DNA of 63,334 bases. It comes from Actinomycetota bacterium. Its GTDB lineage: Bacteria > Bacillota > Desulfotomaculia > Desulfotomaculales > Desulfocucumaceae. The stretch is taken from assembly GCA_023475565.1 (NCBI GenBank), contig JAMCVT010000012.1, positions 1 to 63,334 of the forward strand, written 5' to 3'. Below the pieces are notes generated by a model, which saw only the letters and a list, made by a program, of their open reading frames with translations, ran no database searches and was not told the origin of the DNA. Position 1 is the stretch's first letter, and the number at the start of each line of letters is the position of its first letter. Of this stretch, positions 49,302 through 61,102 are shown piece by piece. Both the position numbers and the translations under genes were made by a program.

Positions 49302-51941
49302 ATGCTTGGTTTTATCCGGAATTTGCTTGATGACAATGCCCGGGAAGTAAAAAAGCTATCAAAATCAGTCTTCCAGATAAACGATCTGGAAGACCGGATG
49401 GACTCCCTTGCCGATGCAGATCTGGCCGGTATGACCGTCCAGTTTAAAGAAAAGCTGGACCGGGGCGCCTCCACTGACGATATACTTCCCGAGGCCTTTG
49501 CGGTGGTCAGGGAAGCCAGTAAGAGAGTGCTCAACATGCGCCATTTTGACGTTCAGCTTTTGGGCGGTATGGTTCTTCACCAGGGACGCATAGCCGAGAT
49601 GAAGACCGGTGAAGGTAAAACACTGGTGGCCACCCTGCCGGTTTATCTGAACGCGCTCACAGGCCGGGGTGTTCATGTGGTTACCGTCAACGATTACCTG
49701 GCCCGCCGTGACAGTGAGTGGATGGGACAGATATACAAATACCTGGGGCTGAGCGTGGGACTGATAGTCCACGGGCTTGACTGGAATGACCGAAGAAAGT
49801 CATATTGGTCCGATGTGACATACGGGACCAACAATGAATTCGGGTTTGACTATCTAAGGGATAACATGTCCGGCCACCCGGACCAGCTGGTCCAGAGAGA
49901 GGTACATTACGCCATTGTGGACGAGGTGGACAGTATACTCATCGATGAGGCCAGGACCCCTCTCATTATTTCGGGCCAGGCCGACAAGGCCAACGACCTG
50001 TACTATACCTTTGCCAGGGTTGTCCCAAGGCTCTCCAGGGAGGCCGACTATACAGTGGATGAGAAGGCCCACACGGTGGTAATTACCGAAGAGGGCGTGG
50101 CCAAGGTTGAAAAGATGCTGGGCATTAATAACCTGTATGATGACACCAACACTGAGCTGTACCACCACCTTATCCAGGCCCTTAAGGCCCACGGGCTGAT
50201 GAAAAGGGACAGGGACTACGTGGTCAAGGACGGCCAGGTGATTATAGTTGATGAATTCACCGGGCGGCTTATGTTCGGCAGAAGGTACAGCGAGGGCCTG
50301 CACCAGTCCATAGAGGCCAAGGAGGGTGTCAAGATAGAAAGGGAGTCCCAGACCCTGGCCACCATCACCTTCCAGAACTATTTCCGTATGTACGGGAAGC
50401 TTGCCGGCATGACGGGTACGGCGGCCACCGAGGAGGATGAATTCAGAAAGATTTATAACCTTGATGTGGTGGTTATACCCACCCACCGGCCCATGGTCAG
50501 GAAGGATATGCCCGATGTGGTGTTTAAGACTGAGCAGGCCAAGTTCAGGGCGGTGGTGGAAGAGATAGCCCAAAGGCATGCCGGTGGCCAGCCTGTCCTG
50601 GTGGGCACAATATCCATTGAGAAGTCGGAAGTTTTAAGCGATATGCTCAACAGAAAGGGAATAAACCACCAGGTGTTAAACGCCAAGCATCATGATAAGG
50701 AAGCAGAGATAGTGGCCCAGGCGGGCAGCCTCGGGGCGGTTACCATAGCCACCAACATGGCCGGGCGCGGCACCGACATACTGCTGGGAGGCAATCCGGA
50801 ATTTCTGGCTGCGTCCGAGCTGAAAAAGCAGGGCTTTGAATTAGAGGCGGGGTCCGAGCCCGGTGACAAATCCCTGTATGATAAGGTGTTGGACAAATAC
50901 AGGGCTTCCGTGGTAAATGATCACGACCGGGTGGTGGCCCTGGGGGGACTCCACATAATAGGCACGGAAAGGCACGAGAGCCGCAGGATTGACAATCAGC
51001 TGCGGGGCCGTTCCGGCCGCCAGGGGGACCCGGGGTCAACCCAGTTTTACAGCTCTATGGAGGATGACCTGATGAGGCTTTTCGGGTCCGACAACATCTC
51101 CAGCCTGATGGATAAATTGGGGATTGACGAGGATATGCCCATTGAGCACAACCTCATCTCCAGGTCTATAGAAACTGCCCAGAAAAGGGTGGAAAACAGG
51201 AACTTTGATATTCGCAAGCATGTGCTGCAGTATGACGATGTTATGAACCAGCAGAGGGAGCTTATATACAGGCAGAGACGCCAGGTGCTCACCGGTGAAA
51301 ACCTTAAAGAGATGATTGCCTCCATGATTGGGGAGGTGGTCGGCCGGACGGTTGACACCTACTGCCCCGAAGGGGTGCACCAGGAGGAGTGGGACCTCGA
51401 GGCTTTACTGGACCATGTTGAACAGGTGTTTATACCCGGCCACTCCATTTCTGCCGAAGACCTGGAGGATATGAACAGGGAGGCTCTGACCGAACACCTG
51501 CTGGATAAGTCCCTGGAGGCGTATGACAACAGAGAAAAAGAGCTGGGCGAGGAAAACATGCGGGAAGTGGAGCGGGTGGTCACCCTGCGGATAGTGGACG
51601 AAAGGTGGATGGACCACCTGGACGCCATGGACCAGCTCAGGGAGGGCATCGGGCTCAGGGCATACGGCCAGAAGGACCCCCTCATAGAGTACAAATTTGA
51701 GGGCTATGAGATGTTTAATAATATGATCGCATCCATACAGGAGGATGTGGTCAGATATATCTTCAGGGTGAATCTGGTCCACCAGGAGGAGCAGCCCAGG
51801 CAGAGGAACGTTGTGGAAAACCGTTACGCTGAAGAGGGATCAAAGCAGCCGGTCCGCAGAGAGGCCAAGGTTGGCCGCAACGACCCCTGCCCGTGCGGCA
51901 GCGGCAAGAAATATAAGAAGTGCTGCGGGCGGGAGCTTTAG
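49302..51941 (+). CDS. secA: preprotein translocase ATPase SecA
   Basis: [19 protein letters not shown]...[14 protein letters not shown]...C-terminal [13 protein letters not shown]. Confidence 0.96.
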   Translation: MLGFIRNLLDDNAREVKKLSKSVFQINDLEDRMDSLADADLAGMTVQFKEKLDRGASTDDILPEAFAVVREASKRVLNMRHFDVQLLGGMVLHQGRIAEMKTGEGKTLVATLPVYLNALTGRGVHVVTVNDYLARRDSEWMGQIYKYLGLSVGLIVHGLDWNDRRKSYWSDVTYGTNNEFGFDYLRDNMSGHPDQLVQREVHYAIVDEVDSILIDEARTPLIISGQADKANDLYYTFARVVPRLSREADYTVDEKAHTVVITEEGVAKVEKMLGINNLYDDTNTELYHHLIQALKAHGLMKRDRDYVVKDGQVIIVDEFTGRLMFGRRYSEGLHQSIEAKEGVKIERESQTLATITFQNYFRMYGKLAGMTGTAATEEDEFRKIYNLDVVVIPTHRPMVRKDMPDVVFKTEQAKFRAVVEEIAQRHAGGQPVLVGTISIEKSEVLSDMLNRKGINHQVLNAKHHDKEAEIVAQAGSLGAVTIATNMAGRGTDILLGGNPEFLAASELKKQGFELEAGSEPGDKSLYDKVLDKYRASVVNDHDRVVALGGLHIIGTERHESRRIDNQLRGRSGRQGDPGSTQFYSSMEDDLMRLFGSDNISSLMDKLGIDEDMPIEHNLISRSIETAQKRVENRNFDIRKHVLQYDDVMNQQRELIYRQRRQVLTGENLKEMIASMIGEVVGRTVDTYCPEGVHQEEWDLEALLDHVEQVFIPGHSISAEDLEDMNREALTEHLLDKSLEAYDNREKELGEENMREVERVVTLRIVDERWMDHLDAMDQLREGIGLRAYGQKDPLIEYKFEGYEMFNNMIASIQEDVVRYIFRVNLVHQEEQPRQRNVVENRYAEEGSKQPVRREAKVGRNDPCPCGSGKKYKKCCGREL

Positions 51942-52001
51942 CTTTGAGGCAATTCCGACCGCAGAGAGATACAGTATAAGAAGATGAAGGATGTGATTAA
52001 T

Positions 52002-53112
52002 ATGTACGCAGAACTCAAAAAAGATCTTGAGTCCCTGGAAAAGCGCATAGAAGATCTGAGGGTTTCTCTTTGACATTGCTGAAAAGGAGAAACAAATAAA
52101 TCTTCTTGAACAGAAAATGATGTCTGCCGGTTTCTGGGACAGCCAGGAGGAGGCTCAGAAAATAACCCAGAGCCTTTCCAACCTTAAGGAAAGGGTGGAC
52201 TCTTTCATAAGTCTCAGGAGCCTTTACGACGATACCGGGGTGCTGTTGGAACTGGGCCGGGAAGAGGATGACGGGCAGGTGGCCCTGGAGGTCCGGGAGG
52301 AGATTAAAAAACTGACCCGCCGGGTTGAAGACATGGAGCTGGAGGTTTTGCTGAGCGGCCCCTTTGACCGGGGCAGCGCCATCATATCCCTTCATGCCGG
52401 GGCGGGGGGCACCGAGGCCCAGGACTGGGTGGAAATGCTCATGCGCATGTACATGCGCTGGTCAGAGGACCATAATTTCAAAGTCAGTGTGGTGGATATG
52501 CTTCCCGGGGACGAGGCCGGGGTAAAGAGCGTTACAATGGAAATAGCCGGGCAGAATGTTTATGGCTACCTGCGGTCGGAGAAGGGAGTGCACCGGCTGG
52601 TTAGAATCTCGCCCTTCGATGCCGCCGGCCGGCGCCATACATCCTTTGCCTCTGCAGATGTGCTGCCCGTGGTCAGGGAAGACCTGGATGTCGAAATAAA
52701 CCCCGAGGACCTGAAGGTGGACACTTACCGCTCCGGGGGGGCCGGGGGCCAGCATGTCAATAAAACCGACTCGGCGGTGCGCATAACCCATTTGCCCAGC
52801 GGGATAGTGGTGCAGTGCCAGAGCGAAAGGTCTCAGATATCCAACCGTAATACCGCTATGAAACTCTTAAAGTCAAAGCTTTTGGACTTGGAGATGAAGA
52901 AGAAGGAGGCCGAGCTTGCCGCCATGCGGGGGGACCAGATGGAAATCGCCTGGGGCAGCCAGATAAGGTCCTATGTGTTTCACCCGTACAGCCTGGTTAA
53001 GGACCACCGCACAGGGGTGGAAATAGGGAATGTGAATGCAGTTATGGACGGTGATATAGACTCCTTCATCGCCTCGTTTCTGAAAGAGAGTGCCAAAACA
53101 GCTCACAGGTAA
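52002..53112 (+). CDS. prfB: peptide chain release factor 2 with programmed +1 frameshift at 52071
   Basis: MYAELKKDLESLEKRIEDLRVSL-TGA(52071-52073), +1 frame DIAEKEKQINLLEQK...; AGGG upstream of CTT TGA C; GGAGGQHVNK motif. Confidence 0.94.
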
Positions 53113-53281
53113 TACCTCCGGTCGGAATACAGAAGACAGGAGTCAGAATACAGAATTTTTTGCATGATGCACTCTGAGGACAGAGGCCAAATGACCCCAT
53201 AACCCTCAGTTTATCGCTAGCCCAAACCATTCCGGCTGCTGGCTGCTGGCTTCTGAATAATTCCGACAGTAGTAGAAATAC

Positions 53282-55114
53282 TTATAAGCTATTCTCCACC
53301 GTGTATATTTCCACCGGGTTTTCAAAGCCTCTCACCGGAACTGCGCCCAGTGGCCTGAAGGACCGGCCGGAGCGGCTGTGATCCAGTTGGCTGTACGTGC
53401 TCCCGCTGATTATTATTTGGGTTTTAAATTCCTTGTTCAAACTTTCCAGCCGGGAGGCCAGGTTTACATCCTCACCGATGACAGTGTAGTCCATTCTTTC
53501 AGGGCTTCCTATATTGCCTACCACCACATGGCCGGTACTTATGCCCACGCCTATCCCCAGGGTTACTTCCCCCTGCTCTTTCCATGCCCGGTTGAGGTTT
53601 TCAAGGGCTTCCAGCATTTCCAGGGCGGTTTGCATGGCCCTTTCGGCGTGATCGGGACAGGGAATGGGGGCTCCGAAAAAGGCCATTATGCCGTCTCCCA
53701 TATATTTATCCAGCGTTCCCCCGTTTTTAAAAATCACTGAGGTCATTTCCGTCAGGTACTGGTTAAGCTTAGCCACAACCTCCTCGGGGGGCCTGCGGTC
53801 GCTGAAGGAGGTAAATCCCCTTATGTCGGAAAAAAGCAGGGTGAGGTTTTCCCTTCTGCCTCCCAGGCCCATCATCTCGGGCCGGTCAAGCAGCTGGCTG
53901 ACCACCTGCGGTGAAACATAGCGGCCGAAAATCATCCTGGTTCTTCTCTTTTCCATCTGCTCCCGGACAAAATTTTCGGTGGTTATGCCTATATAAGTGA
54001 ATACTGTAAGGATGAGCGGGGCGGCCAAATCAATCCAGTATCTCTGGTAGAGCCAGAAAAGGTAGACTCCGGCGCTTAAAATAACCACTACGGCCAGGAA
54101 TCCTCCCAGGCCCACCCAGGGCCCACGCCTGTAGGTGGTCAGGAATGTTGTAACAGCTGCCAGGAATAGCACCATGAGGTTGACCGGCCACCCCGCCCTG
54201 TTGAAAAAGGTACCGGTAAGGAAGGTGTTTAGGGCGTTGGCGTGTATCTCCACCCCGTTGGTGGGCAGGCTTCCTTTCAATACCATGTTGCTCCTGGTAA
54301 AGGGAGTGTCGAAATAGTCGTGATCAAAGGCCGATGTGGGTCCCAGGAGAACAATGCTGTCCCGGAATGTTTCCGGCCCGTATTTGCCTTCCAGAACGTC
54401 CACGTAGCTGTATGTTTTGAATGTTCCCCCGGGCCCCCAGAAGTTTATCAGCCGGTATGGCTCCTTTGCGTCCAGCGGCAGGCTGAAGCCGTCGGGGCTT
54501 TTCACCGCACCGTTTTCCAGCACCAGCTTGTTCGGGTTTTTACCCTGGGAGGTAAGGGCAATGGCCAGACTGAATCCTGGTACCAGGTGGCCGTTAAAAT
54601 CCACAACCGGCATTATCCTCCTTACCGTGTTGTCCATATCGGTGTTCATGTTTATATGGCCCAGGTTCCCGCGGCTGGCCCTGATTAATTCCTTAATTGG
54701 AAGCACAGGGGTGGTGTTCACATAGCCTTCCCTGTCCCTTCCGAAACTGAAGGCGCAGGCCATCAGCACTCTCTTATGGCTCGCTATGGCCTCCGCCATG
54801 GCACTGTCCTCATCCGGCTGCCGGTAATTCTCAAACATCATGTCAAAGGCTACTATTTTTGCCTCGCTGAGTCTGTCCAGAATTTTAGCGTGATCTATTC
54901 TGGGGACAGGCTGGCCAAGTTTGGCATAAGACGGGTCGTCTATCCCTATTATAACTATTTGATCTCCAGGGGGTGACTGCCCCCTCAGATTGAACCAGGA
55001 GTCATATATAATATTTTCATACCTCTGAAATACCCCGATCATCGCCAGGGCCGTTACAAATATCCAGATGGAAAGGGCCACCCCATATCTGGACAAGTTT
55101 TCCCTGAAATTCAT
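53282..55114 (-). CDS. CHASE2-domain class III adenylate/guanylate cyclase
   Basis: N-terminal CHASE2-like region, TM segments, LLFSDIRGFTSFSD...GDGIMAFFGAP. Confidence 0.93.
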   Translation of the reverse strand: MNFRENLSRYGVALSIWIFVTALAMIGVFQRYENIIYDSWFNLRGQSPPGDQIVIIGIDDPSYAKLGQPVPRIDHAKILDRLSEAKIVAFDMMFENYRQPDEDSAMAEAIASHKRVLMACAFSFGRDREGYVNTTPVLPIKELIRASRGNLGHINMNTDMDNTVRRIMPVVDFNGHLVPGFSLAIALTSQGKNPNKLVLENGAVKSPDGFSLPLDAKEPYRLINFWGPGGTFKTYSYVDVLEGKYGPETFRDSIVLLGPTSAFDHDYFDTPFTRSNMVLKGSLPTNGVEIHANALNTFLTGTFFNRAGWPVNLMVLFLAAVTTFLTTYRRGPWVGLGGFLAVVVILSAGVYLFWLYQRYWIDLAAPLILTVFTYIGITTENFVREQMEKRRTRMIFGRYVSPQVVSQLLDRPEMMGLGGRRENLTLLFSDIRGFTSFSDRRPPEEVVAKLNQYLTEMTSVIFKNGGTLDKYMGDGIMAFFGAPIPCPDHAERAMQTALEMLEALENLNRAWKEQGEVTLGIGVGISTGHVVVGNIGSPERMDYTVIGEDVNLASRLESLNKEFKTQIIISGSTYSQLDHSRSGRSFRPLGAVPVRGFENPVEIYTVENSL

Positions 55115-55302
55115 AAAATCCCACCCCCGGTGACATATTCTAGTAAAATAATACTAAATCCTCTGACTCTGCCTTTCATAACAAAAAAAAGGAATATATT
55201 GCTTTAAAAAAGAAATATATTAGTGTATCAGGAAAGGAAAAGTTTTGTCAAAGTAATTACAGCCCCGGGCTTGGGAAATGATACTCATGGAATAACAGTG
55301 GG

Positions 55303-56169
55303 GTGCAAACTATGTTCCTGAGATTTTTTATGGAAATAGCCGGGGTTACCCTGGGGGTGCTGCTAACCGCCCTGGGGCTTGATGTTTTCCTTATTCCCAA
55401 TAAAATAGCGGCCGGTGGGGTAAGCGGCATTGCCACCGTGCTGCACTATCTGCTGAGTGTTCCGGTGGGCGTCACCATGCTGGTGCTGAACGTGCCTCTT
55501 TTTTTGATGGGATTGTACCGCCTGGGTTTGAGATTCGGCTTCAGGTCTCTTTACGGCACCATAAGCCTGTCCTTTTTTATTGATGCCCTGGACCCTTTTT
55601 TGCCTGTTCTCACCCACGATCCCCTGCTGGCCAGTATATTCGGAGGGGTCCTGGTGGGACTGGGGCTGGGACTTGTTTTTAAGTTCCGGGGAACCACCGG
55701 GGGCACCGACCTGGCGGCGGCGGTACTGAGAACATACACCGGGGCCAATGTGGGACAGCTTTTGTTTGTGGTGGATGCCGTGGTGGTTTTGGCGGCCGGA
55801 TTGGCCTTCAAATCGTGGGAGCTGGCCATGTACGCCCTTATTACTATCTTTGTGACGGCCTGGCTTATTGACCTGGTCCAGGAGGGCTTCAGCTACGCCA
55901 AAGCCTTTTTTATCATATCCGGCCATCCTGAAAGCATAGCCTTTGCTATCCTGCATGAGATGGACCGGGGGGCCACGGTACTGAGCGGGAAGGGCGCCTT
56001 TTCCGGGTCCGATAGGGATGTTCTGCTGGTGGTGGTCAACCGGGCAGAGGTAACCCGCCTCAAGGATTTGATACGAAGTATTGACAGCCGGGCCTTTGTT
56101 ATTCTTACCGACGCCCACGAGGTGCTGGGAGAGGGGTTCAAGCCCCTGGCCGTAAAAAATAATAAATAA
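55303..56169 (+). CDS. YitT-family membrane protein
   Basis: [19 protein letters not shown]...[15 protein letters not shown]...C-terminal DUF2179-like. Confidence 0.9.
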   Translation: MQTMFLRFFMEIAGVTLGVLLTALGLDVFLIPNKIAAGGVSGIATVLHYLLSVPVGVTMLVLNVPLFLMGLYRLGLRFGFRSLYGTISLSFFIDALDPFLPVLTHDPLLASIFGGVLVGLGLGLVFKFRGTTGGTDLAAAVLRTYTGANVGQLLFVVDAVVVLAAGLAFKSWELAMYALITIFVTAWLIDLVQEGFSYAKAFFIISGHPESIAFAILHEMDRGATVLSGKGAFSGSDRDVLLVVVNRAEVTRLKDLIRSIDSRAFVILTDAHEVLGEGFKPLAVKNNK

Positions 56170-56191
56170 TTACATATATCGGAGGTTTTTC

Positions 56192-57028
56192 ATGGAAAAC
56201 AGCGAAAAAGAGCTGGCGGTGCTAAAAGCCGCGGCGAATGAAATCAGGCAGGACATCATAAGGATGCTGGGGACTGCCGGGTCCGGCCACCCGGGGGGGT
56301 CCCTCTCGGCCGCGGATATTGTAACGGCCCTTTATTTCAAGTTCCTGCGCATTGATCCGGAAAACCCTAAAAATCCGGACCGGGACCGCTTTATCCTTTC
56401 CAAGGGGCACGCCGCGCCGGTATTATACTCCGCGCTGGCCCAAAGGGGATATTTTAAGCGGGAGGAGCTGCTTACCCTGAGAAAACTGGGGAGCCGTCTG
56501 CAGGGGCACCCCGATATGAAAAAGCTCCCCGGTGTGGATATGTCCACCGGCTCCCTCGGGCAGGGGCTTTCTGCGGCCAACGGCATGGCCCTGGCCGGAA
56601 GGCTTGACTCTAAGGACTACAGGGTATATGTGCTGCTGGGGGATGGAGAAACACAGGAAGGGCAGGTTTGGGAGGCCGCCATGGCTTCCGCCCACTACAG
56701 GCTGGACAACCTTACCGCCTTTTTGGATCATAACAGGCTGCAGATAGACGGCCCCATTGAGGAAGTCATGTCTCCTGAGCCGCTGGCAGATAAATGGAGG
56801 GCTTTCGGCTGGGATGTGCAGGTAATTGACGGCCATGATATGAATCAAATACTGCAGGCTGTGGAAAGAGCCCTGACGGTTAAAGGAAAGCCCCAGATGA
56901 TTGTGGCGGAAACGGTGAAGGGCAAGGGAGTGTCATTCATGGAAAACCAGGCGGGGTGGCACGGTTCGACCCCCAACCAGGAACAAACCGAAAAGGCTCT
57001 GGCCGAGCTTTTGGCTAATAAGCTATAA
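56192..57028 (+). CDS. transketolase, N-terminal subunit
   Basis: [32 protein letters not shown]...[15 protein letters not shown]. Confidence 0.95.
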   Translation: MENSEKELAVLKAAANEIRQDIIRMLGTAGSGHPGGSLSAADIVTALYFKFLRIDPENPKNPDRDRFILSKGHAAPVLYSALAQRGYFKREELLTLRKLGSRLQGHPDMKKLPGVDMSTGSLGQGLSAANGMALAGRLDSKDYRVYVLLGDGETQEGQVWEAAMASAHYRLDNLTAFLDHNRLQIDGPIEEVMSPEPLADKWRAFGWDVQVIDGHDMNQILQAVERALTVKGKPQMIVAETVKGKGVSFMENQAGWHGSTPNQEQTEKALAELLANKL

Positions 57029-57076
57029 TAATTGATCAGGAGATAGCTTGCAGGTATAAAGAAGGAGAGGACCGTT

Positions 57077-58018
57077 ATGACTAAAAAAGTTGCCACCAGG
57101 GAGGCTTACGGCAGGGCCCTGGCAGAACTGGGAAAGAAAAATTCCGCTGTGGTTGTGCTGGATGCCGATCTTTCCAAATCCACCAAGACAGCAGATTTTG
57201 CCAAAGTTTTTCCGGACAGGTTTTTCAATATGGGTGTGGCCGAACAGAACCTTATGGGCACCGCGGCGGGGCTGGCTGCCGCCGGGAAGATAGCCTTTGC
57301 CAGCACCTTTGCCGTTTTTGCGGCGGGCAGGGCCTTTGACCAGATAAGAAACTCTGTGGCCTATAACAGACTTAATGTAAAAATAGCGGCCACTCATGCC
57401 GGGATCACTGTCGGGGAGGATGGTGGGTCCCACCAGGCCATAGAGGATATAGCCCTTATGAGAAGCCTCCCCAATATGACGGTGTTTGTTCCGGCGGACG
57501 AGGCTGAAACTGCAGGCGCCGTAGAGGCTGCCGCCCAAATGAACGGGCCGGTGTACATCAGGCTGGGCCGGGCCGGAGTGCCCCCCATCCACGGGGAGGG
57601 TTTTCGCTTTGAAACCGGCAAGGCGGTGGTGGTCAGGGAGGGAAGGGACGCAGCGGTAATAGCCACCGGCATAATGGTGACCGTTGCCCTTGAGGCTGCT
57701 GTAACCCTGGCCAAAGAGGGCATAGAGGTGAGGATAATAAGCATGCACACCATAAAGCCTCTGGACGTTAAAACAATAGTATCTGCAGCCAGGGAAACCG
57801 GGGCGCTGGTTACTGCCGAGGAGCACAGCGTTATAGGCGGCCTGGGGGGAGCGGTATCCGAGGCCGTGTGTGAAAATCATCCCGTGCCGCTTAAAAGACT
57901 GGGGATTCAGGATGAGTTCGGAGAATCCGGCAAACCCGACGAGCTGCTGGTAAAATTTGGCCTCACTGCCGCAGCCATAGCCGGCGCAGTCAGGGAAGTT
58001 GTAAAAAGAAAAGGATAA
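57077..58018 (+). CDS. transketolase, C-terminal subunit
   Basis: VVLDADLSKSTKT...NMGVAEQNLMGTAAGLAAAGK. Confidence 0.95.
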   Translation: MTKKVATREAYGRALAELGKKNSAVVVLDADLSKSTKTADFAKVFPDRFFNMGVAEQNLMGTAAGLAAAGKIAFASTFAVFAAGRAFDQIRNSVAYNRLNVKIAATHAGITVGEDGGSHQAIEDIALMRSLPNMTVFVPADEAETAGAVEAAAQMNGPVYIRLGRAGVPPIHGEGFRFETGKAVVVREGRDAAVIATGIMVTVALEAAVTLAKEGIEVRIISMHTIKPLDVKTIVSAARETGALVTAEEHSVIGGLGGAVSEAVCENHPVPLKRLGIQDEFGESGKPDELLVKFGLTAAAIAGAVREVVKRKG

Positions 58019-58027
58019 TTAATGCAC

Positions 58028-58062
58028 TAAAAAAGCAGGGGAATCACACCCCTGCTTTTTTA
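58028..58062. terminator. bidirectional Rho-independent terminator
   Basis: AAAAAAGCAGGGGAATCACACCCCTGCTTTTTTAA. Confidence 0.8.
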
Positions 58063-58143
58063 ATAGTAATGCCTGAACCATTCTGAATTCTGAATTCTGA
58101 CTCCTGTATTCCGACCGCATATGAATCTCAGTATAAGCTATTC

Positions 58144-60171
58144 CTATGTATCGGTTACCCTTATCTCCTTAACTTTGCCGCTGTCCAGGTATAGTTTTAC
58201 TTCCCATCCATTTCTGATATCGTCCAGTTCTTCTACATTATATGAGGATGATGACGTATCCCTGAAGGTGCAGCTGCTTTTCACGCTGAGGGTAAACTCA
58301 AGGCCGCTATCCTGCTCGATGGTTATCTCATCGCTGCCTTCATCCACCTCGGTAACGGTGCCTTCCACTATGACATCCTCATCGTCGTTTATTATTATTT
58401 TGGTTACCATGTCGTCCTCATCCATTTTGACAGTGACCTCGGCCCCGATCATTATGTCTTCCAGTTCAATATCGTCCCCGTCTTTGGTAATATCAGCATT
58501 TCTGTCCACTTCGTACCTGTTCGAGTCCACATATATGCGGGGGCTTGACCCTGTCTGAAGGTTGGTAACCTTTCCCGTAGCGCTGCTGACCTCGCTTCCA
58601 AGGGCGATTATTTCATCAATCTTTCCGTCGCTGCCTACCTCAAAGCTTATTTCTTCGCCAATGTCCAGGTCCTCAAGGCGAACACTGTCGTTTCCTTTTT
58701 CGATATCAGCCTGTATATCAACCTCGTATTCCTTCCTGTTGCCGTTCGTATCCCTTAAGGTGATGAAACCATAGAAGGAATCAACTCCCCTTATTTCCGC
58801 CTCCCTTGAGGTGAAATTTCCTGACCCTGAGCTGTCGGTTCTGGTTATTTCCCTGGCCTCCCCGCCAACCGAGGCAACCTTAACCCAGTCGCCTGTTTTG
58901 AGGCTGTTAAAAGACAGCTGGCCGGCACCGTCGATAATCTTAATGTCATTGGCCTGGACGGTAAATGACTTGCTTATTCCGGAAGAAGTTTCAACCGTAA
59001 AATACCCGCTGTAGATACTGGTTATTTCTCCTTCCGCCATTTCGGACGAAAGCACGCGGATATTATATATTTCGCTGTTTCGTAGGTTAACGGTCACGAA
59101 CTGTCCGTTTGTCAGGCTGGTCAGGGTCCCTGCGCCTGTCCCGGTGTTTACCGTCACTCCGGTGGAAAGGGGGTAAGTCTGTTCGCTGTATCCGATATCC
59201 CTTATCCTCAGGGAAGAGCTGCCTGTCATTACTATTTTTCCGGTCAGCTGGGTTTCGGTTGACGTGCCGGTGCTGCCGCCGGCGCTGGTTCCTTCAACAG
59301 CTTCCAGGTACCTTATTTTTGCATCACTGCCCACTATGGCCAGTACTTTTTCGCCGGCACTGAAGTCATCTCCGGTTGTTTCGGAGGTTCCCCTGTAATA
59401 TACGGTATCAGATCCCACAAGCCTGGGCATTTGCGTGCCGTCGGATTTATTAAGGGTGGCAATTCCGGTGGTTTTGTCTATCCCCGCAAGGGTGCCTTCT
59501 ATTATTCTGTCGCTGCCGTAATCAAACCAGCCGTTGACAGCCGTTTTCACCATGAGGGCGGCCATCTGGCCCCTTTTCATTATATCGTTGGGGCCGAACT
59601 CATTGCTGCCCTGGCCCTGCATTATATCATTCTGGGAGACGTCGGCCACGTATGGCCGGTAGGTAGTGGTTATCTTGTCAGCGTCGGCAAAGGTCAGCTT
59701 TGCGGGGTCGCCCTTTACCTTCAGCTTGTCCTGCAGGGCCACCGCCACCAGGGCGGCAACCTCCTGGCGGGTGATGGGGTTATTATACATCAACTGGCTG
59801 ACATAATCCTTGTGCAGAAGCCCTTTTTGGGTGGACAGCACAAGGTGGCCCTGCCCCCAGGTCATTCCTTTGGGGAGGGTGACGCCGCTATTCTTGTAAT
59901 CCATGTTCAGAGCCTGGCTTTCCAGGCCCATTCCCCGGATAATGATGGCTATTGCCTCCAGCCTGCTGATGGGGTCTTCGGGCTTGAATACGTTTCCGGG
60001 GTATCCTTTCATAAGATCCAGGGCGTATGATTCTTCCACCGCCTGCTTTGCCCAGTGGCTCTTGGTGTCCTTAAAACTGGCGGCGCCGGCGGGCAGCAGC
60101 GCGGGGGGAGAAAAAACAAGCGTTGACGCCAGGGCCAGTGTTATGGTACCGCTGATTATTCTTTTCTTCAT
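58144..60171 (-). CDS. S-layer homology (SLH) domain protein
   Basis: Signal peptide; FKDTKSHWAKQAVEESYALDLMKGYPGNVFKPEDPISRLEAIAI and further SLH-like repeats. Confidence 0.9.
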   Translation of the reverse strand: MKKRIISGTITLALASTLVFSPPALLPAGAASFKDTKSHWAKQAVEESYALDLMKGYPGNVFKPEDPISRLEAIAIIIRGMGLESQALNMDYKNSGVTLPKGMTWGQGHLVLSTQKGLLHKDYVSQLMYNNPITRQEVAALVAVALQDKLKVKGDPAKLTFADADKITTTYRPYVADVSQNDIMQGQGSNEFGPNDIMKRGQMAALMVKTAVNGWFDYGSDRIIEGTLAGIDKTTGIATLNKSDGTQMPRLVGSDTVYYRGTSETTGDDFSAGEKVLAIVGSDAKIRYLEAVEGTSAGGSTGTSTETQLTGKIVMTGSSSLRIRDIGYSEQTYPLSTGVTVNTGTGAGTLTSLTNGQFVTVNLRNSEIYNIRVLSSEMAEGEITSIYSGYFTVETSSGISKSFTVQANDIKIIDGAGQLSFNSLKTGDWVKVASVGGEAREITRTDSSGSGNFTSREAEIRGVDSFYGFITLRDTNGNRKEYEVDIQADIEKGNDSVRLEDLDIGEEISFEVGSDGKIDEIIALGSEVSSATGKVTNLQTGSSPRIYVDSNRYEVDRNADITKDGDDIELEDIMIGAEVTVKMDEDDMVTKIIINDDEDVIVEGTVTEVDEGSDEITIEQDSGLEFTLSVKSSCTFRDTSSSSYNVEELDDIRNGWEVKLYLDSGKVKEIRVTDT

Positions 60172-60415
60172 CTCAGCACCCTCCTGTTCTATTCCTGTCC
60201 TCTATTATTTAAAAGACGCTTCAACAGCCGATAATGTTTCAAATTTTTCCTGTTCATAATGCTTTTTCATTTCGCCAAAAAGGTTAAATTCCCTTTTTTA
60301 TTTATTTTATGGGTTGGAAAGGACTTCTTAGGGGGGCTGTCGAAATAGCTTATATCTTCAGGGTATCTACAGACGTTTGACGTTTTATATGCGCTGGCTG
60401 TAAACGAGGTGTGCA

Positions 60416-61102
60416 ATGATTAATCTGTATAACGTCACCAAGGTATATACCAACGGCGCCAAGGCACTAAATGATATTTCCCTGACCATTCAGAAAGGTG
60501 AGTTTGTTTTTCTGGTAGGACCCAGCGGCGCTGGGAAGACAACTCTGATAAAGGTTATTTTCAGGGAAGAGATTCCTACCAGGGGCCAGGTGCTTTTTAA
60601 CGGTAAAAATATATCCCGCTTTAAAGGAAGGGAAATCCCATATCTCAGAAGGAAGATAGGCATGGTATTCCAGGATTTCCGGCTTCTTCCGCAAAAAAGT
60701 GTGTACGAGAATGTTGCCTTTGCCCTGGAAGTTACCGGCGCGTCCGGAAAAATAATAAGGTCCAGGGTGCCGGAGGTTTTAAATCAGGTGGGCCTGGCGG
60801 ATAAGTCCAGGATGTTTCCCTCCCAGCTCTCCGGGGGTGAACAGCAGCGGGTTTGCATAGCCCGGGCAATTGTCAATAAACCCGCCCTGCTTATAGCCGA
60901 CGAGCCCACGGGCAACCTTGATCCCGACACCTCCTGGGAACTGATGAACCTCTTAAGTGAAATAAACAAGAATGACACCACCATTATAATGGCTACCCAC
61001 GCCAGGGAGATAGTGGACTCCATGAAGAGGCGGGTTATTGCCATGTCGGATGGCCGGGTCAGCCGCGACGAGGAAAGCGGGGTATACAGCAGTGAGCTTT
61101 AA
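60416..61102 (+). CDS. ftsE: cell division ATP-binding protein FtsE
   Basis: [48 protein letters not shown]. Confidence 0.94.
   Translation: MINLYNVTKVYTNGAKALNDISLTIQKGEFVFLVGPSGAGKTTLIKVIFREEIPTRGQVLFNGKNISRFKGREIPYLRRKIGMVFQDFRLLPQKSVYENVAFALEVTGASGKIIRSRVPEVLNQVGLADKSRMFPSQLSGGEQQRVCIARAIVNKPALLIADEPTGNLDPDTSWELMNLLSEINKNDTTIIMATHAREIVDSMKRRVIAMSDGRVSRDEESGVYSSEL

Noticed and set aside
52002-52116. prfB as a frameshifted pseudogene
   Set aside because: Leader length, CTT TGA C context and SD-like AGGG match the conserved RF2 programmed frameshift.
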